Source: Beijerinckiaceae bacterium
GTDB lineage: Bacteria > Pseudomonadota > Alphaproteobacteria > Rhizobiales > Beijerinckiaceae
Assembly: GCA_947453205.1 (NCBI GenBank)
Contig: CANGFT010000035.1
Location: 1-45,366 of the forward strand
Reading direction: 5' to 3'
Length of the DNA: 45,366 nt
Position 1 is the stretch's first letter, and each line of letters begins with the position of its first letter. Of this stretch, positions 36,507 to 45,252 are shown in pieces. The translations under genes and the position numbers were made by a program. Below the pieces are notes generated by a model. That model saw nothing but the letters and a program-made list of their open reading frames with translations. It had not been told where the DNA came from and searched no databases.

Positions 36507-37739
36507 ATGTCCAGCATCGCGCTTGATCCGGCCGCGCATCCCGTCGCCGCCTCCCCTGATTCCCGCCCCTCCTTGCTGGGCCTGACCCGTGCGGGGCTGG
36601 CGCAGGCGCTCGCCTCCATCGATGTGCCCGAGCGCGAGATCCGCATGCGCGTGACCCAGCTCTGGCATTGGATCTACTTTCAGGGCGTGACCGACTTCGG
36701 CCTCATGACCAATGTGGCCAAGGCGCTTCGGGCGAGGCTCGCCGAGCATTTCACCCTCGCCCGCCCCGAGGTGATCGCCGAGCAAGTGTCGAAAGACGGC
36801 ACGCGCAAATGGCTGATCCGCATGCCGCCCGTGGATGCGCGGGATCGCGGAGCGGAGATCGAATGCGTCTATATTCCCGAGCGCGACCGGGGCACGCTCT
36901 GCGTCTCGAGCCAGGTCGGCTGCACCCTCACCTGCACCTTCTGCCACACGGGCACGCAGAAGCTCGTGCGCAACCTCACCGCGCAGGAGATCGTCCAGCA
37001 GCTTGTCGTCGCCCGCGACCGGATCGGCGACTTTCCGGGCATGACGCCCCCGACCGACGGACTGCTGCCCTCGGGCGAGGGCGTGCGCGCCGTGTCGAAC
37101 ATCGTCTTCATGGGCATGGGCGAGCCGCTCTACAATTTCGACCAAGTGCGCGACGCCATCGCCGTCCTCTCCGATGGCGACGGCCTCTCCCTGTCCAAGC
37201 GCCGCATCACCGTCTCGACCTCCGGCGTCGTGCCGGAGATCCCAAGCCTTGGCGCGGAGATGGGGACCATGCTCGCCATCTCCCTCCATGCGGTGCGCGA
37301 CGAGCTGCGCGACAAACTGGTGCCGCTGAACAAGAAATATCCCATCAAGGACTTGCTCGACGCCTGCCGCAATTATCCCGGCCTCTCCAACGCCCGGCGC
37401 ATCACCTTCGAATATGTGATGCTGAAGGGCGTGAACGACAGCCCCGCCGACGCGCGCGAACTGGTGCGCCTGCTCAAGGGCATTCCCGCCAAGATCAACC
37501 TCATCCCCTTCAACCCCTGGCCCGGCACGCAATATGAATGCTCGGACTGGGGCGTGATCGAGCGTTTCTCGGAAATCGTCTTCAATGCGGGCTACGCCAG
37601 CCCCGTGCGCACCCCGCGCGGCCGCGACATTCTCGCCGCCTGCGGCCAGCTCAAGAGCGAGACGGAGAAGATCCGCGCCCGCGCGCGGCTGATGTTGGAG
37701 GAGGCCGAGGCGGCGGAGGGCGAATCCGCCCCGCAATGA
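36507..37739 (+). CDS. rlmN: Dual-specificity rRNA/tRNA methyltransferase RlmN
   Basis: Radical-SAM enzyme methylating C2 of A2503 in 23S rRNA and A37 of some tRNAs. 410 residues. Radical-SAM Cys139/Cys143/Cys146 (GCTLTCTFC), [14 protein letters not shown], the methyl-carrying Cys379 near the end (LAACGQL), and a second catalytic Cys expected in the C118/C355 pair arrangement of E. coli Rlm[18 protein letters not shown] and [14 protein letters not shown] are typical. AAGGAA precedes ATG 36507. Confidence 0.97.
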   Translation: MSSIALDPAAHPVAASPDSRPSLLGLTRAGLAQALASIDVPEREIRMRVTQLWHWIYFQGVTDFGLMTNVAKALRARLAEHFTLARPEVIAEQVSKDGTRKWLIRMPPVDARDRGAEIECVYIPERDRGTLCVSSQVGCTLTCTFCHTGTQKLVRNLTAQEIVQQLVVARDRIGDFPGMTPPTDGLLPSGEGVRAVSNIVFMGMGEPLYNFDQVRDAIAVLSDGDGLSLSKRRITVSTSGVVPEIPSLGAEMGTMLAISLHAVRDELRDKLVPLNKKYPIKDLLDACRNYPGLSNARRITFEYVMLKGVNDSPADARELVRLLKGIPAKINLIPFNPWPGTQYECSDWGVIERFSEIVFNAGYASPVRTPRGRDILAACGQLKSETEKIRARARLMLEEAEAAEGESAPQ

Positions 37740-37811
37740 CCCTCTTCAACTCCCGTTAACCCCTGCGCTTTAAGCTCACCTCGACGCTTTGTGTCTGCGT
37801 GGGTGCGTGTC

Positions 37812-38153
37812 ATGCGTGAACAGTTTCTGGAAGAGCGCCTCGTGCGCATCGAGGCCGAGATCGCGGGTCTGAGCGAGATCGCCCATGCCCGCACCATAGC
37901 CTCCGTCGACATGCGCCCGCGCATCGACCGGCTCGAAGACCAGATGCTCGATGTCGTGAAGATGGTGCATCATCTCGCGGAGATGGTGAGCGAGACCGCA
38001 GCCCGCACGCCCGCCCTCGCATCCGCCCCCGCTCCGGCCGCCGCCGAACCTTCCCTCGAAGACCTGAACGCGCAGATCGGGGATCTCAGGGATTGCATGG
38101 GCACGCTGGTGCAGCTCGTCACCCGCATCGCCGCCTCGCGCGCCGCCGCCTAG
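37812..38153 (+). CDS. Small coiled-coil protein, function unknown
   Basis: 113 residues without signal peptide. Two helical coiled-coil segments: REQFLEERLVRIEAEIAGLSEIAHARTI and RPRIDRLEDQMLDVVKMVHHLAEMVSE, joined by a Pro/Ala linker (APAPAAAEPS) to a third helix (LEDLNAQIGDLRDCMGTLVQLVTRIAAS). No known family that I can name. ATG 37812 lacks a good ribosome site; GTG 37791 in frame is an alternative. Its stop overlaps that of the convergent dsbB gene in CTAG. Confidence 0.55.
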   Translation: MREQFLEERLVRIEAEIAGLSEIAHARTIASVDMRPRIDRLEDQMLDVVKMVHHLAEMVSETAARTPALASAPAPAAAEPSLEDLNAQIGDLRDCMGTLVQLVTRIAASRAAA

Positions 38154-38674
38154 GCTCTGCGCGCGCCGACGAGCGCGAGGGCCGCCATGACGGCCGACAG
38201 AACCGCGTTCCAGCCAGCGAGCGAAAGGCCGAGGATGCGGATCGCCACGGCGTCGCAGCGCACCACCTTCGTGGTCTCAAGCTGCTTCAGAAAGTCCTGC
38301 ATGGAGTCAGCGCGCGTCAGGGCGCCGGTGCAGCCTGCGGGGCCCGGCCAGAAGCCCCATTCGACCCCGGCGTGATAGAGGCCGAAGACCATGCTGGCGG
38401 CGAAGACGAGGGCCAGGAGCCAAAGCAGGGCGCCCGCGAGACGCTGCGGCCCGCGCGCCGCGAAGATGGCGGTGAGCGCGGCCAGCGGCGCGCCCGCATA
38501 ATAGGCCCAGCGCTGCATGAGGCAGAGCTCGCAAGGCGCATAGCCCACCCATTCAAACACCCATGCGCCCGCGATGGTCGCGAAGGCCATGACGAACACG
38601 CCCAGCGCCGCCTGCAGCGGGGTGATGTCCTGGGGTGAGCGGGGGAAGATGACTTGCATAGCCAGTCCATTCAT
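38150..38674 (-). CDS. dsbB: Disulfide bond formation protein DsbB
   Basis: Inner-membrane quinone-linked oxidase that re-oxidises DsbA. 174 residues, four membrane segments. First redox pair Cys48-x-x-Cys51 (APCELCLMQRWAYY), second pair Cys115 and Cys140 (GPAGCTGAL and VVRCDA), both periplasmic as in E. coli DsbB. The WFW/QRW quinone-side motif is present as LMQRWAYY. ATG 38674 or 38659 could be the start; neither has a strong ribosome site. Confidence 0.92.
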   Translation of the reverse strand: MNGLAMQVIFPRSPQDITPLQAALGVFVMAFATIAGAWVFEWVGYAPCELCLMQRWAYYAGAPLAALTAIFAARGPQRLAGALLWLLALVFAASMVFGLYHAGVEWGFWPGPAGCTGALTRADSMQDFLKQLETTKVVRCDAVAIRILGLSLAGWNAVLSAVMAALALVGARRA

Positions 38675-38700
38675 TCAGGCGCTCACGATCAGCACGCGCA

Positions 38701-38814
38701 GACCCCCACCCCGTCTGCTGACGCAGCCGACCCTCCCCACAGGGGGGAGGGTTAGCGGGACGCTACGTCTGCAGCTCCCCTCCCCCTTGTGGGGAGGGGT
38801 GAGGGATGGGGGTC
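38701..38814. repeat. T-shaped palindromic intergenic repeat (REP-like)
   Basis: The 178-base gap between dsbB and the DedA-like gene is filled by a compound palindrome. Two inner hairpins, ACCCTCCCC/GGGGAGGGT (38730-38738 with 38744-38752) and CCCCTCCCC/GGGGAGGGG (38777-38785 with 38791-38799), are enclosed by outer arms 38701-38711 and 38804-38814 that pair at ten of eleven positions. C-rich palindromes of this wording recur in intergenic regions of Hyphomicrobiales genomes. Confidence 0.75.
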
Positions 38815-38852
38815 GCGAGGCGCTGATCGCGGGCGGCCACAACAAAGACGCC

Positions 38853-39434
38853 TCAAAACATATGAAACGCCAGCCAGAAGCCGACGACGACCGAGACGAG
38901 GATGATCGCCAGGAAAGCGGCGAAATAGCGTTCGAGGAGACCGCGCAGGCGGTCGCCCCACAGGTTCATCGCCCCCGCCACCAGAAAGAACCGTGCGCCC
39001 CGCGTGATCGTGCAGAGCAGCACGAAGAGCAGGAAATCATAATGCATCAGGCCGCTGACGATGGTGATGAGCTTGAAGGGAATGGGCGAGACGCCCTTCA
39101 CCAGAATGAAGGCCCAGCCCCATTCGGCGTAGAAGGCCTGCATGGCCTCGACCTTCTGGCCATAGCGATAAAGCTCGATCAGCCACAGGCCGACCGTGTC
39201 ATAGAGCAGATGGCCGATGGCGTAGCCCAGCACGCCGCCGAGCACCGAAGCCGCCGTGCAGACGCCCGCGTAGAAGAACGCGCGCTTGGGCCGGGCGAGC
39301 GCCATCGGGGCCAGCAGCGCATCCGGCGGGATCGGGAAGAAGGAGCTTTCCGCAAAGGCCACCAGCGCCAGCGCCCAGGTGGCGCGGGGGCTCCGGGCGA
39401 GCGCGATGGTCCAGTCGTAGAGGCGCTTGAACAT
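38853..39434 (-). CDS. DedA/YqaA-like SNARE-associated membrane protein
   Basis: 193 residues, four to five membrane segments. Motifs of the DedA/SNARE-assoc/YqaA group: FAESSFFPIPPDALLAPMALA (the E...F.P.P...L entry motif), then VLGGVLGYAIGHLLYD, WGWAFILVKGVSPIPFKLITIVSGLMHYDF and ARFFLVAGAMNLWG. These membrane proteins are thought to transport or flip lipids. ATG 39434 begins the conserved part. Separated by four bases from the carbonic anhydrase gene on the same strand. Confidence 0.85.
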   Translation of the reverse strand: MFKRLYDWTIALARSPRATWALALVAFAESSFFPIPPDALLAPMALARPKRAFFYAGVCTAASVLGGVLGYAIGHLLYDTVGLWLIELYRYGQKVEAMQAFYAEWGWAFILVKGVSPIPFKLITIVSGLMHYDFLLFVLLCTITRGARFFLVAGAMNLWGDRLRGLLERYFAAFLAIILVSVVVGFWLAFHMF

Positions 39435-39438
39435 GGCC

Positions 39439-40155
39439 CTAGAACCTTGGTCCGCTGAAGGCGGCGGCGCGCTCCTCGCCGGCCACTTCGTGGAACTGGC
39501 CGGAGGCTTCGTCCAGCGCCAGCAGGCGGCCGTCGGCCACGCCGAAGAAAGCGCCATGCAGCTTCAGCCGACCCTTTTGTTCGAGGATGCGCACGCAGGG
39601 GAAAGTGCGCAGATTGGCCAGCGACTGGACCACGGCCTCGCGCGCCAGCCGCTCCACATAATCGCCGAAAGGCTCGGTCATGGCGCCGAGGCGCCTGGCG
39701 GCGGGTTCGATCAGCGACATCCACTTGCCGATGAAATCGCCGGGGGACAGCGGCCGCGCATAGGGGTCCGCATCGTTTTCCGCATAGGCGCGGATGCCCC
39801 CGCACTGGGCGTGGCCCATGACCACGATATGCTCCACCCGCAGGCCCATGACGCCGAACTCCAGCGCCGCAGAGGTTCCATGCAGATCGTCGTTGGGCGC
39901 ATAGGGCGGCATGAGGTTGGCGACGTTGCGGACCACGAAGATCTCGCCCGGCCGCGCATCGAAGATCACCTCGGGAGAGACGCGGGAGTCACAGCAGCCG
40001 ATCAACATGACCGAGGGCTTCTGCCCGGCCTCGGCCAGTTCGCGGAAGCGCTGCTGCTCGTTGATGAAGCGCCCGGCAAGGAATGAGCGGTAGCCGTCCA
40101 GCAATTTCTGCGGGAAAAGCTCGCTGTCAGGGGTCTGCGCGTCCAGGTTCGCCAT
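39439..40155 (-). CDS. Beta-class carbonic anhydrase
   Basis: Hydrates CO2 to bicarbonate in the cytoplasm. 238 residues. Zinc ligands Cys54 (GCCDSRVSP), His115 and Cys118 (GHAQCGG), with the Asp56-Arg58 dyad of the catalytic DSR. The start FLAGRFINEQQRFRELAEAGQKP is typical of proteobacterial beta-CAs. AAGGA lies seven bases before ATG 40155. It precedes the DedA-like gene and is probably co-transcribed with it. Confidence 0.95.
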   Translation of the reverse strand: MANLDAQTPDSELFPQKLLDGYRSFLAGRFINEQQRFRELAEAGQKPSVMLIGCCDSRVSPEVIFDARPGEIFVVRNVANLMPPYAPNDDLHGTSAALEFGVMGLRVEHIVVMGHAQCGGIRAYAENDADPYARPLSPGDFIGKWMSLIEPAARRLGAMTEPFGDYVERLAREAVVQSLANLRTFPCVRILEQKGRLKLHGAFFGVADGRLLALDEASGQFHEVAGEERAAAFSGPRF

Positions 40156-40316
40156 GGGATGTCCTTTGATGAGGGGACTCATAGCGTCCGGGGCGGCGCT
40201 TGCAACCTGAAGCTTCGCGCGGGCGTTGAAAATACCATCATAAGGCTCAGATGACAGGGGCGCGCCGCGCCGGTACTGTGGCGAACCGCACAGGCATGAG
40301 TCTTCAGGTGCCCGAA

Positions 40317-41198
40317 ATGACGATCCGCCCCCGCCGCAGCGCGCTCTACATGCCCGGCTCCAACGCCAGAGCGCTTGAAAAGGCCCGCAGCCTCCCCGCC
40401 GATGTGCTGATCTTCGACCTTGAGGACGCCGTCGCTCCCGCCCTGAAGGAGACCGCCCGCGCCCAGGTGGCCGCGGCCCTGCGCGAGGGCGGCTACGGGC
40501 CGCGCGAAATCGTGGTGCGGGTGAACGCCGCCAACACGCCCTGGGGCCACGACGATCTTGTGGCCCTCGCCGCCGCGCAGCCCCATGCGGTGCTGCTGCC
40601 CAAGATCGGCGCGCCCGGCGAGATCATGCGCGCGGCGCAGGAGCTGCGCGACGCGGGGGCCCCCGAGAGCCTGCGGATCTGGGCCATGATGGAGACGCCC
40701 CGCGCCATTCTCAACGCCGACTCCATCGTGCGCACGGCGGCTGACCCGTCCTCCCGCCTGACCGCGCTGGTCATGGGCACGAATGACCTCGCCAAGGACA
40801 CGCGGGGACGCCTGACCCGTGGACGGGCGACCATGCTTCCCTATCTCGCCATCTGCGTGGCCGCCGCGCGGTCCTATGGGGTCGACATTCTCGACGGCGT
40901 CTATGGCGACCTGCATGACGAGCAGGGCCTTCGGGCGGAATGCGAGCAGGGACGGGATCTTGGCATGGACGGCAAAACCCTCATCCATCCCGGCCAGATC
41001 GCCGCCGCCAATGAGGCCTTCGCCCCCAGCGGCGAGGAAATCGCATGGTCGCGCAAGATCGTCGCGGCCTTCGCCGAGCCGGAGGCGCGCGATGCGGGCG
41101 TGATCGCGCTGGACGGGCGCATGATCGAGCGTCTGCATGAAGAGATCGCACGGCGGACCATCGCCATCGCCGACGCGCTGGGGCATAAGGACGCCTGA
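40317..41198 (+). CDS. CitE/HpcH-type CoA ester lyase
   Basis: 293-residue TIM-barrel enzyme of the HpcH/HpaI aldolase and citrate-lyase-beta family. Landmarks: RRSALYMPGSNARALEKA at the start (nucleotide-ester binding), IFDLEDAVAP (first metal acid), VRVNAANTPWGHDDL, PKIGAPGEI (strand with the catalytic Lys), MMETPRAILNADSIV (Glu ligand) and the later GMDGKTLIHPGQIAAANEAF. It may cleave or thio-hydrolyse malyl- or citramalyl-CoA-like esters; substrate undetermined. I chose ATG 40317; an ATG at 40296 is also plausible. The Mic60-like gene begins 43 bases downstream. Confidence 0.88.
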   Translation: MTIRPRRSALYMPGSNARALEKARSLPADVLIFDLEDAVAPALKETARAQVAAALREGGYGPREIVVRVNAANTPWGHDDLVALAAAQPHAVLLPKIGAPGEIMRAAQELRDAGAPESLRIWAMMETPRAILNADSIVRTAADPSSRLTALVMGTNDLAKDTRGRLTRGRATMLPYLAICVAAARSYGVDILDGVYGDLHDEQGLRAECEQGRDLGMDGKTLIHPGQIAAANEAFAPSGEEIAWSRKIVAAFAEPEARDAGVIALDGRMIERLHEEIARRTIAIADALGHKDA

Positions 41199-41240
41199 GT
41201 GCGTCAAAGCGCCCCCGTGCGGGGTCAGGAGGCTTCATCC

Positions 41241-42539
41241 ATGGCGGCTGACGAGACCAATCCGCTTTACCAGCCGACGCCGCGCAAGCGCGGGCGGGCA
41301 GGCCGCGCGCCGCCGGTCATCGAAGGCGAGGCCGTGGAGGCCGCGGAGGCCGCGCCCCCCGCCCAGCCCGAGGCGGGACCGGAGCCGGAGCAGGCCCGCG
41401 AAACTGCCTCCGAAGCTGCCCCCGAAGCTGCCCCGGAGCATGCGCCCGAGCCTGCGGCGGAGCGGACCCCGGAGCCTGCGGCGGAGCCGCCCGCGCCCGC
41501 CCCTGCGGCCCCGGAGCCCGCCGCCGATCCGCGCCTGCCCCTGATCGGCGCTGTCCTGATCGGCGCGCTGGGCCTTGGCTCCGGCCTCTTCGGCGCCTGG
41601 CAGGCCCAGAATGGCGCTAGTGAAATCAATGAATTGCGGGCGGAGGTCGTGAGCCTTCGCGCACGCGGCGCCCCTGCGGCGGCAGCCAGCGACCAGCTCG
41701 CCGCCATGGAGAGGCGCATCGCCGCGCTGGAGCAGCGCCCGGTCCCCGCGCCTGCCGCGCCCTCCGCCGTCCCGCCCGCAACCCCTGCGGTCAACCCGGC
41801 TGAACTGCGCGCGCTCGCCGACCGCGTCTCGGCCCTCGACGGCTCCCTCAAAACCGTCGGGGAGTCCGCCGCCAACGCCCTGCAGACCGCCCGCCGCGCC
41901 GCCGAGGCGAGCGCCAAACCGCCCCCGCCGCCCGTCGACCTGCAGCCCCTCGACAAACGCCTCGCCGCCCTTGAGGCGCGTGAAGCCCCCATGGCCGCCA
42001 TGGCCCGGCGCACGGAGGCCGCAGGCCTTGCGGTCGTCGCGGCCTCCTTGGCCAGGGCGCTGGAGCAGGGCGCGCCGTTCGAGCCCGCCCTCGCCGCCGC
42101 CGCCTCGCTCGGCGTGGAGGCGGGCAGGCTCGCCCCACTCCAGTCCCTCGCGAGAACCGGCGCCCCGACCGCGCGCAGCCTGTCGCGCCTCTGGGCTGAG
42201 GACAGCCGCGCCGCCCTCGACGCCGTCCGCCCCGCCGAGGCGGGCGAAGGCTGGCTCGACCGGCTCAAGGCGAGCGCCGCGCGCCTGGTGCAGGTGCGCC
42301 CTGTGGGCGAGGCCGCAGGCGAAGACCCGGCCGCCCTCGGCGCCAACATCGAGGCGGCGCTGACGCGCGGCGCGGTGGCGCAGGCGCTCGCCGCCTGGAC
42401 CAGATTGCCCGAGCCTGCCCGGGCCGCCTCCCGCCGGTTCGGCGACGCCGCCCGCCAGCTTGTCGCCGCGCAGGAGGCTGTGGAGGCCATGACCGCCGGC
42501 GCCGTCGCCGACCTCGCCCGATCGAAAGGCGCCCCATGA
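41241..42539 (+). CDS. Mitofilin/Mic60-like membrane protein (COG4223)
   Basis: 432 residues. A Pro/Glu/Ala-rich cytoplasmic tail (1-95), one membrane segment at about 99-118 (LPLIGAVLIGALGLGSGLFGAW), a periplasmic coiled coil (EINELRAEVVSLRARG, QLAAMERRIAALEQR, LRALADRVSALDGSLKTV) and a C-terminal domain with LARALEQGAPFEPALAAAASLG and a mitofilin-like ending. Alphaproteobacterial Mic60 relatives bend the inner membrane and contact outer-membrane proteins, and the gene typically lies directly before hemY, as here. AGGAGG stands eight bases before ATG 41241. The stop overlaps the hemY start. In many relatives hemC and hemD come first; here a CoA ester lyase does. Confidence 0.82.
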   Translation: MAADETNPLYQPTPRKRGRAGRAPPVIEGEAVEAAEAAPPAQPEAGPEPEQARETASEAAPEAAPEHAPEPAAERTPEPAAEPPAPAPAAPEPAADPRLPLIGAVLIGALGLGSGLFGAWQAQNGASEINELRAEVVSLRARGAPAAAASDQLAAMERRIAALEQRPVPAPAAPSAVPPATPAVNPAELRALADRVSALDGSLKTVGESAANALQTARRAAEASAKPPPPPVDLQPLDKRLAALEAREAPMAAMARRTEAAGLAVVAASLARALEQGAPFEPALAAAASLGVEAGRLAPLQSLARTGAPTARSLSRLWAEDSRAALDAVRPAEAGEGWLDRLKASAARLVQVRPVGEAAGEDPAALGANIEAALTRGAVAQALAAWTRLPEPARAASRRFGDAARQLVAAQEAVEAMTAGAVADLARSKGAP

Positions 42540-44188
42540 TCCGGCTTCTCACCTTCCTGATCCTTCTGGCGGCGGCCGCCGCAGGCGTCGCCTGGGTCGC
42601 CGACCGGCCGGGGGCGGTCACGGTGGTCTGGCTCGGCCAGCAATATGAAACCTCCGTGGCGGTGGCGCTGCTGGGCGTGCTGCTGGCGGCCATCGCCTTC
42701 ACGATCCTCTGGGGCCTGCTGCGCTTCGTGCTGCGCATTCCCTCGCTGATGTCGATCGCGGCGCGGGCGCGGCGGCGCAACAAGGGCTACGAGGCCCTCA
42801 GCCGGGGCATGGTGGCGGCGGGCGCGGGGGATGTGGCCCTCGCCCAGCGCGCCGCCCGCAAGGCCCGCAAATATCTCGGTGAAGACGGCCTGACCCTTTT
42901 GCTGCGGGCGCAGGCGGCGCAGCTCGCGGGAGACCGGGCCGAGACCGAACGCGCCTTCGCCCGCATGGTCGACAGGCCGGACACGCGGGTGCTGGGCCTG
43001 CGGGGCCTGCATGTGGAGGCGCGCCGACGCGGCGACGCCGCCAGCGCCCACCATTATGCTGAACAGGCCCACCGGATCGCCCCCGTGTCCTGGGCGGGGC
43101 AGGCCTTGCTCGACCATCATTCGGCGGCGCAGGACTGGCCGCGCGCCCTCGCCATGCTGGACTCGAACCTCGCCCAGCGCAGCATCGACAAGCCGACCGC
43201 CCGGCGCCAGCGCGCCGTGCTGCAGACCGCCATAGCCCTCGACCTGCCCGCGCAGGACGCGGCGGAGGCCCTGCGCCTGTCGCGGGAGGCGGCGGACCTT
43301 GCGCCCGATCTCGCCCCCGCCGCCGTTCTGGCGGCGCAGTTGCTGGGCAAACGCGGGGATCTTCGCAAGGCCTCGCGGCTGATCGAGGCCTGCTGGAAGG
43401 CGCAGCCCCATCCCGACCTCGCCCGCGCCTATCTCGACCTGCGGCCGGGCGATTCGACCCATGATCGGCTCGCCCGCGCGAAAACCCTGGAGCGGCTCGC
43501 CCCGCAGGATCCCGAATCCGCCCTCTGCCTGGCGCAAGCGGCCATGGAGGCCCACGAATTCGCCCTCGCCCGCGCGACCATGGCCGAGCTGATCGAGGGC
43601 GGCGCAAGGCCGACCGTGCGCATGTGCCTGCTGATGGCCGACCTCGAAGAGATGGATGGGGGCGTCGAGGGCAAGGTGCGCGAATGGCTCGCCCGCGCCA
43701 CCCGCGCCCCGCGCGACAAGACCTGGGTGGCCGATGGCGTCGCCTGCGACGTCTGGTCCCCGGTCTCGCCCGTGACCGGCAAGCTCGACGCCCTGCGCTG
43801 GCAGGCCCCGGCCGAGCGGCTGAGCGCCCCATTGGATACGCCGCCCGAAGACCCCGTGATGGACGACCCGGCGCCGCCGCCCGCGCCCGAACCGCCGCCG
43901 GCGCCCGCGCTGCCCCCCGCCGCGCCGCTCGAGGCCTTCACGCCCCCGCCTGCGCCAGAGCCCGAGCCTGCTGCGCCAACTCAGGAAGCGAAGACGGAGC
44001 AGGCTTCGCCCGAAGCTGGCGCCGCCGTTCCCGCCCCCGCGCAGGCAGCGCCCGACACGTCGGACGATGCGCTGACGCGGCTCGCCGCCATCCGCCGCGC
44101 CGCCAAGGCCGACCCGCCGCGCCGCGCCGACGCCCGCCCCCCCATCGTCGCCCCCGACGACCCCGGCCCCGACGCGCCGCGGGTCTGA
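42536..44188 (+). CDS. hemY: HemY-family membrane protein
   Basis: 550 residues. Two membrane helices (about 1-22 and 40-64) form the HemY N-terminal domain: TFLILLAAAAAGVAWVADRPGAVTVVWLGQ, followed by FVLRIPSLMSIAARARRRNKGYEALSRGMVAAGAGD. A row of TPR-like helical repeats follows (to about 400), then a Pro-rich, low-complexity tail of 130 residues. Associated with haem biosynthesis genes, role not settled (not the coproporphyrinogen oxidase that has the same symbol in Bacillus). Coupled by ATGA to the Mic60-like gene. Confidence 0.88.
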   Translation: MIRLLTFLILLAAAAAGVAWVADRPGAVTVVWLGQQYETSVAVALLGVLLAAIAFTILWGLLRFVLRIPSLMSIAARARRRNKGYEALSRGMVAAGAGDVALAQRAARKARKYLGEDGLTLLLRAQAAQLAGDRAETERAFARMVDRPDTRVLGLRGLHVEARRRGDAASAHHYAEQAHRIAPVSWAGQALLDHHSAAQDWPRALAMLDSNLAQRSIDKPTARRQRAVLQTAIALDLPAQDAAEALRLSREAADLAPDLAPAAVLAAQLLGKRGDLRKASRLIEACWKAQPHPDLARAYLDLRPGDSTHDRLARAKTLERLAPQDPESALCLAQAAMEAHEFALARATMAELIEGGARPTVRMCLLMADLEEMDGGVEGKVREWLARATRAPRDKTWVADGVACDVWSPVSPVTGKLDALRWQAPAERLSAPLDTPPEDPVMDDPAPPPAPEPPPAPALPPAAPLEAFTPPPAPEPEPAAPTQEAKTEQASPEAGAAVPAPAQAAPDTSDDALTRLAAIRRAAKADPPRRADARPPIVAPDDPGPDAPRV

Positions 44189-44268
44189 GGGCACGACGGG
44201 CGCCTGCGCTGCGGCATGGAACGACGAGTGATCGGCTGCGGACCATCACGCCCACTGAAGAGCTTCAT

Positions 44269-44306
44269 GGCCTCATCCCGTTCATGACGAACCCCGCCAT
44301 GAGGCC
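44269..44306 (+). other. Nested inverted repeat after hemY
   Basis: Eight-base arms GGCCTCAT / ATGAGGCC (44269-44276 with 44299-44306), with a smaller GTTC/GAAC pair inside (44280-44283 with 44289-44292). It is about 80 bases after the hemY stop. No T run follows, so it is not a standard terminator; it may be a processing or attenuation structure. Confidence 0.35.
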
Positions 44307-44384
44307 GAGAGACCTGAAAATGCTCCAAAAGGCGAAAAAAGGGGTAGGAAATCCGTTTAGGCTGCTGTAAACAGCGCCCGTGTC

Positions 44385-44460
44385 GCCGCAGTGGCACAGC
44401 TGGTAGCGCACCTCATTCGTAATGAGGGGGTCGGGGGTTCGAGTCCCTCCTGCGGCACCA
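44385..44460 (+). tRNA. tRNA-Thr (anticodon CGT), CCA encoded
   Basis: Full cloverleaf: acceptor GCCGCAG (44385-44391) pairs with CTGCGGC (44450-44456), anticodon stem CCTCA/TGAGG (44411-44415 with 44423-44427) around TTCGTAA with anticodon CGT at 44418-44420, and T-arm GGGGG-TTCGAGT-CCCTC (44433-44449). Discriminator A at 44457 and CCA at 44458-44460 are present in the DNA. It reads ACG threonine codons. An accessory-looking segment follows directly, and tRNA 3' ends are common integration sites. Confidence 0.96.
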
Positions 44461-44785
44461 TCAAATATCTGAAAATATTAGACTTTTTAGACCCGCTTGA
44501 GCTAAAGCACGGCCTTATAAAAAACTATAAAAAAATCTGCAGGACTTTTCGACAAATCACCCCGCGCACCGGTAGAAATCTTGCCGCTTGACCGCTGCGA
44601 TAAAGTTCCAATTGGAACCGCGTGAGTAACTGCACGGGAATGGTGAAGCAGCTGCAATTCATCACACGCAACTGGACCGCCGACGGAAAAAAGTCGTCAC
44701 AAGCTTCAACTGCGCCAGGTATTTTCATTTACAGATTCGAAGAAGCCGCTTAGCTGGTTTTGCTGTGCTCAAACAGGAGGCAGCA
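44461..44785. other. AT-rich non-coding stretch after tRNA-Thr
   Basis: 325 bases without a supported gene. The first 100 are strongly AT-rich (TAAAAAACTATAAAAAAATC), unlike the chromosome. A perfect 14-base palindrome GTTCCAATTGGAAC lies at 44605-44618 and could be an operator. The last bases contain the AGGAGG ribosome site of the next gene (44776-44781). No terminator with a clear stem is visible after the tRNA. No copy of the tRNA 3' end is found again inside the window. Confidence 0.5.
44605..44618. promoter_or_regulatory. Perfect palindrome, candidate operator
   Basis: GTTCCAATTGGAAC reads identically on both strands, about 170 bases upstream of the DUF6641-like gene. It is the size of a homodimeric repressor site, as in phage or mobile-element control regions. 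No regulator gene is present in the window to match. Confidence 0.35.
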
Positions 44786-45217
44786 ATGAACCACCTCAAG
44801 TCCCTCAACTTCACTACCCTTCCCACCAGAAATCACGACCCAAAGCTGATGCGCCGCGTTCGGCTTATCGAGCGTCTGGAAGAACAGCGTCGAATTGCGC
44901 AGGACCCGACACTTGCTCCCATCGTCAAGCGTTGGAAGAAAACCGCAGACGGCAGCAAAGCACTCGTAGACCACTATCGGCGACTGACCCCTTGGTGGCG
45001 TACTGACGCTGCTGGAAACGTCGTCTTGACAGTCCGCAGCGGCTTGAAGGCGATTGAGTTCGAAAAGGGAAAAGCTGGCATTTCGGTCGGCAAAATGGAA
45101 CGATTGGATGGCGTCATTGTCACACTGATTGAGGCAACGCGGAACGGCGAGCTTGATACGCTGCTAGCGACCGGTGAAGATTCTGCGCGGGGAATACCGA
45201 AATTGAGGCGGGTGTGA
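44786..45217 (+). CDS. DUF6641-like protein, function unknown
   Basis: 143-residue basic protein. The start MNHLKSLNFTTLPTRNHDPKLMRRVRLIERLEEQRRIAQDP, then VKRWKKTADGSKALVDHYRRLTPWWRTDAAGNVVLTVRSG and IEFEKGKAGISVGKMERLDGVIVTLIEATRNGELDTLL, fits what I remember of the DUF6641 family, small proteins found on accessory elements of proteobacteria. No catalytic motif. AGGAGG lies four bases before ATG 44786; the frame begins with GTG 44765. Its composition is lower in G+C than the core genes. It sits right after tRNA-Thr and before a large inverted repeat, in keeping with mobile origin. Confidence 0.6.
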   Translation: MNHLKSLNFTTLPTRNHDPKLMRRVRLIERLEEQRRIAQDPTLAPIVKRWKKTADGSKALVDHYRRLTPWWRTDAAGNVVLTVRSGLKAIEFEKGKAGISVGKMERLDGVIVTLIEATRNGELDTLLATGEDSARGIPKLRRV

Positions 45218-45252
45218 GGTCGCGTCCCCCCACGTGGTGTAGCAGGACGGTA

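Noticed and set aside
41267-44194. A 975-codon open frame antisense to the Mic60-like gene and hemY
   Set aside because: Low-complexity Arg/Gly/Ala translation, produced by third-position G/C bias of the two real genes.
44391-44591. A 66-codon frame beginning MAQLVAHLIRNEGVGGSSPS
   Set aside because: This is the translation of the tRNA-Thr gene itself, a well-known false prediction.
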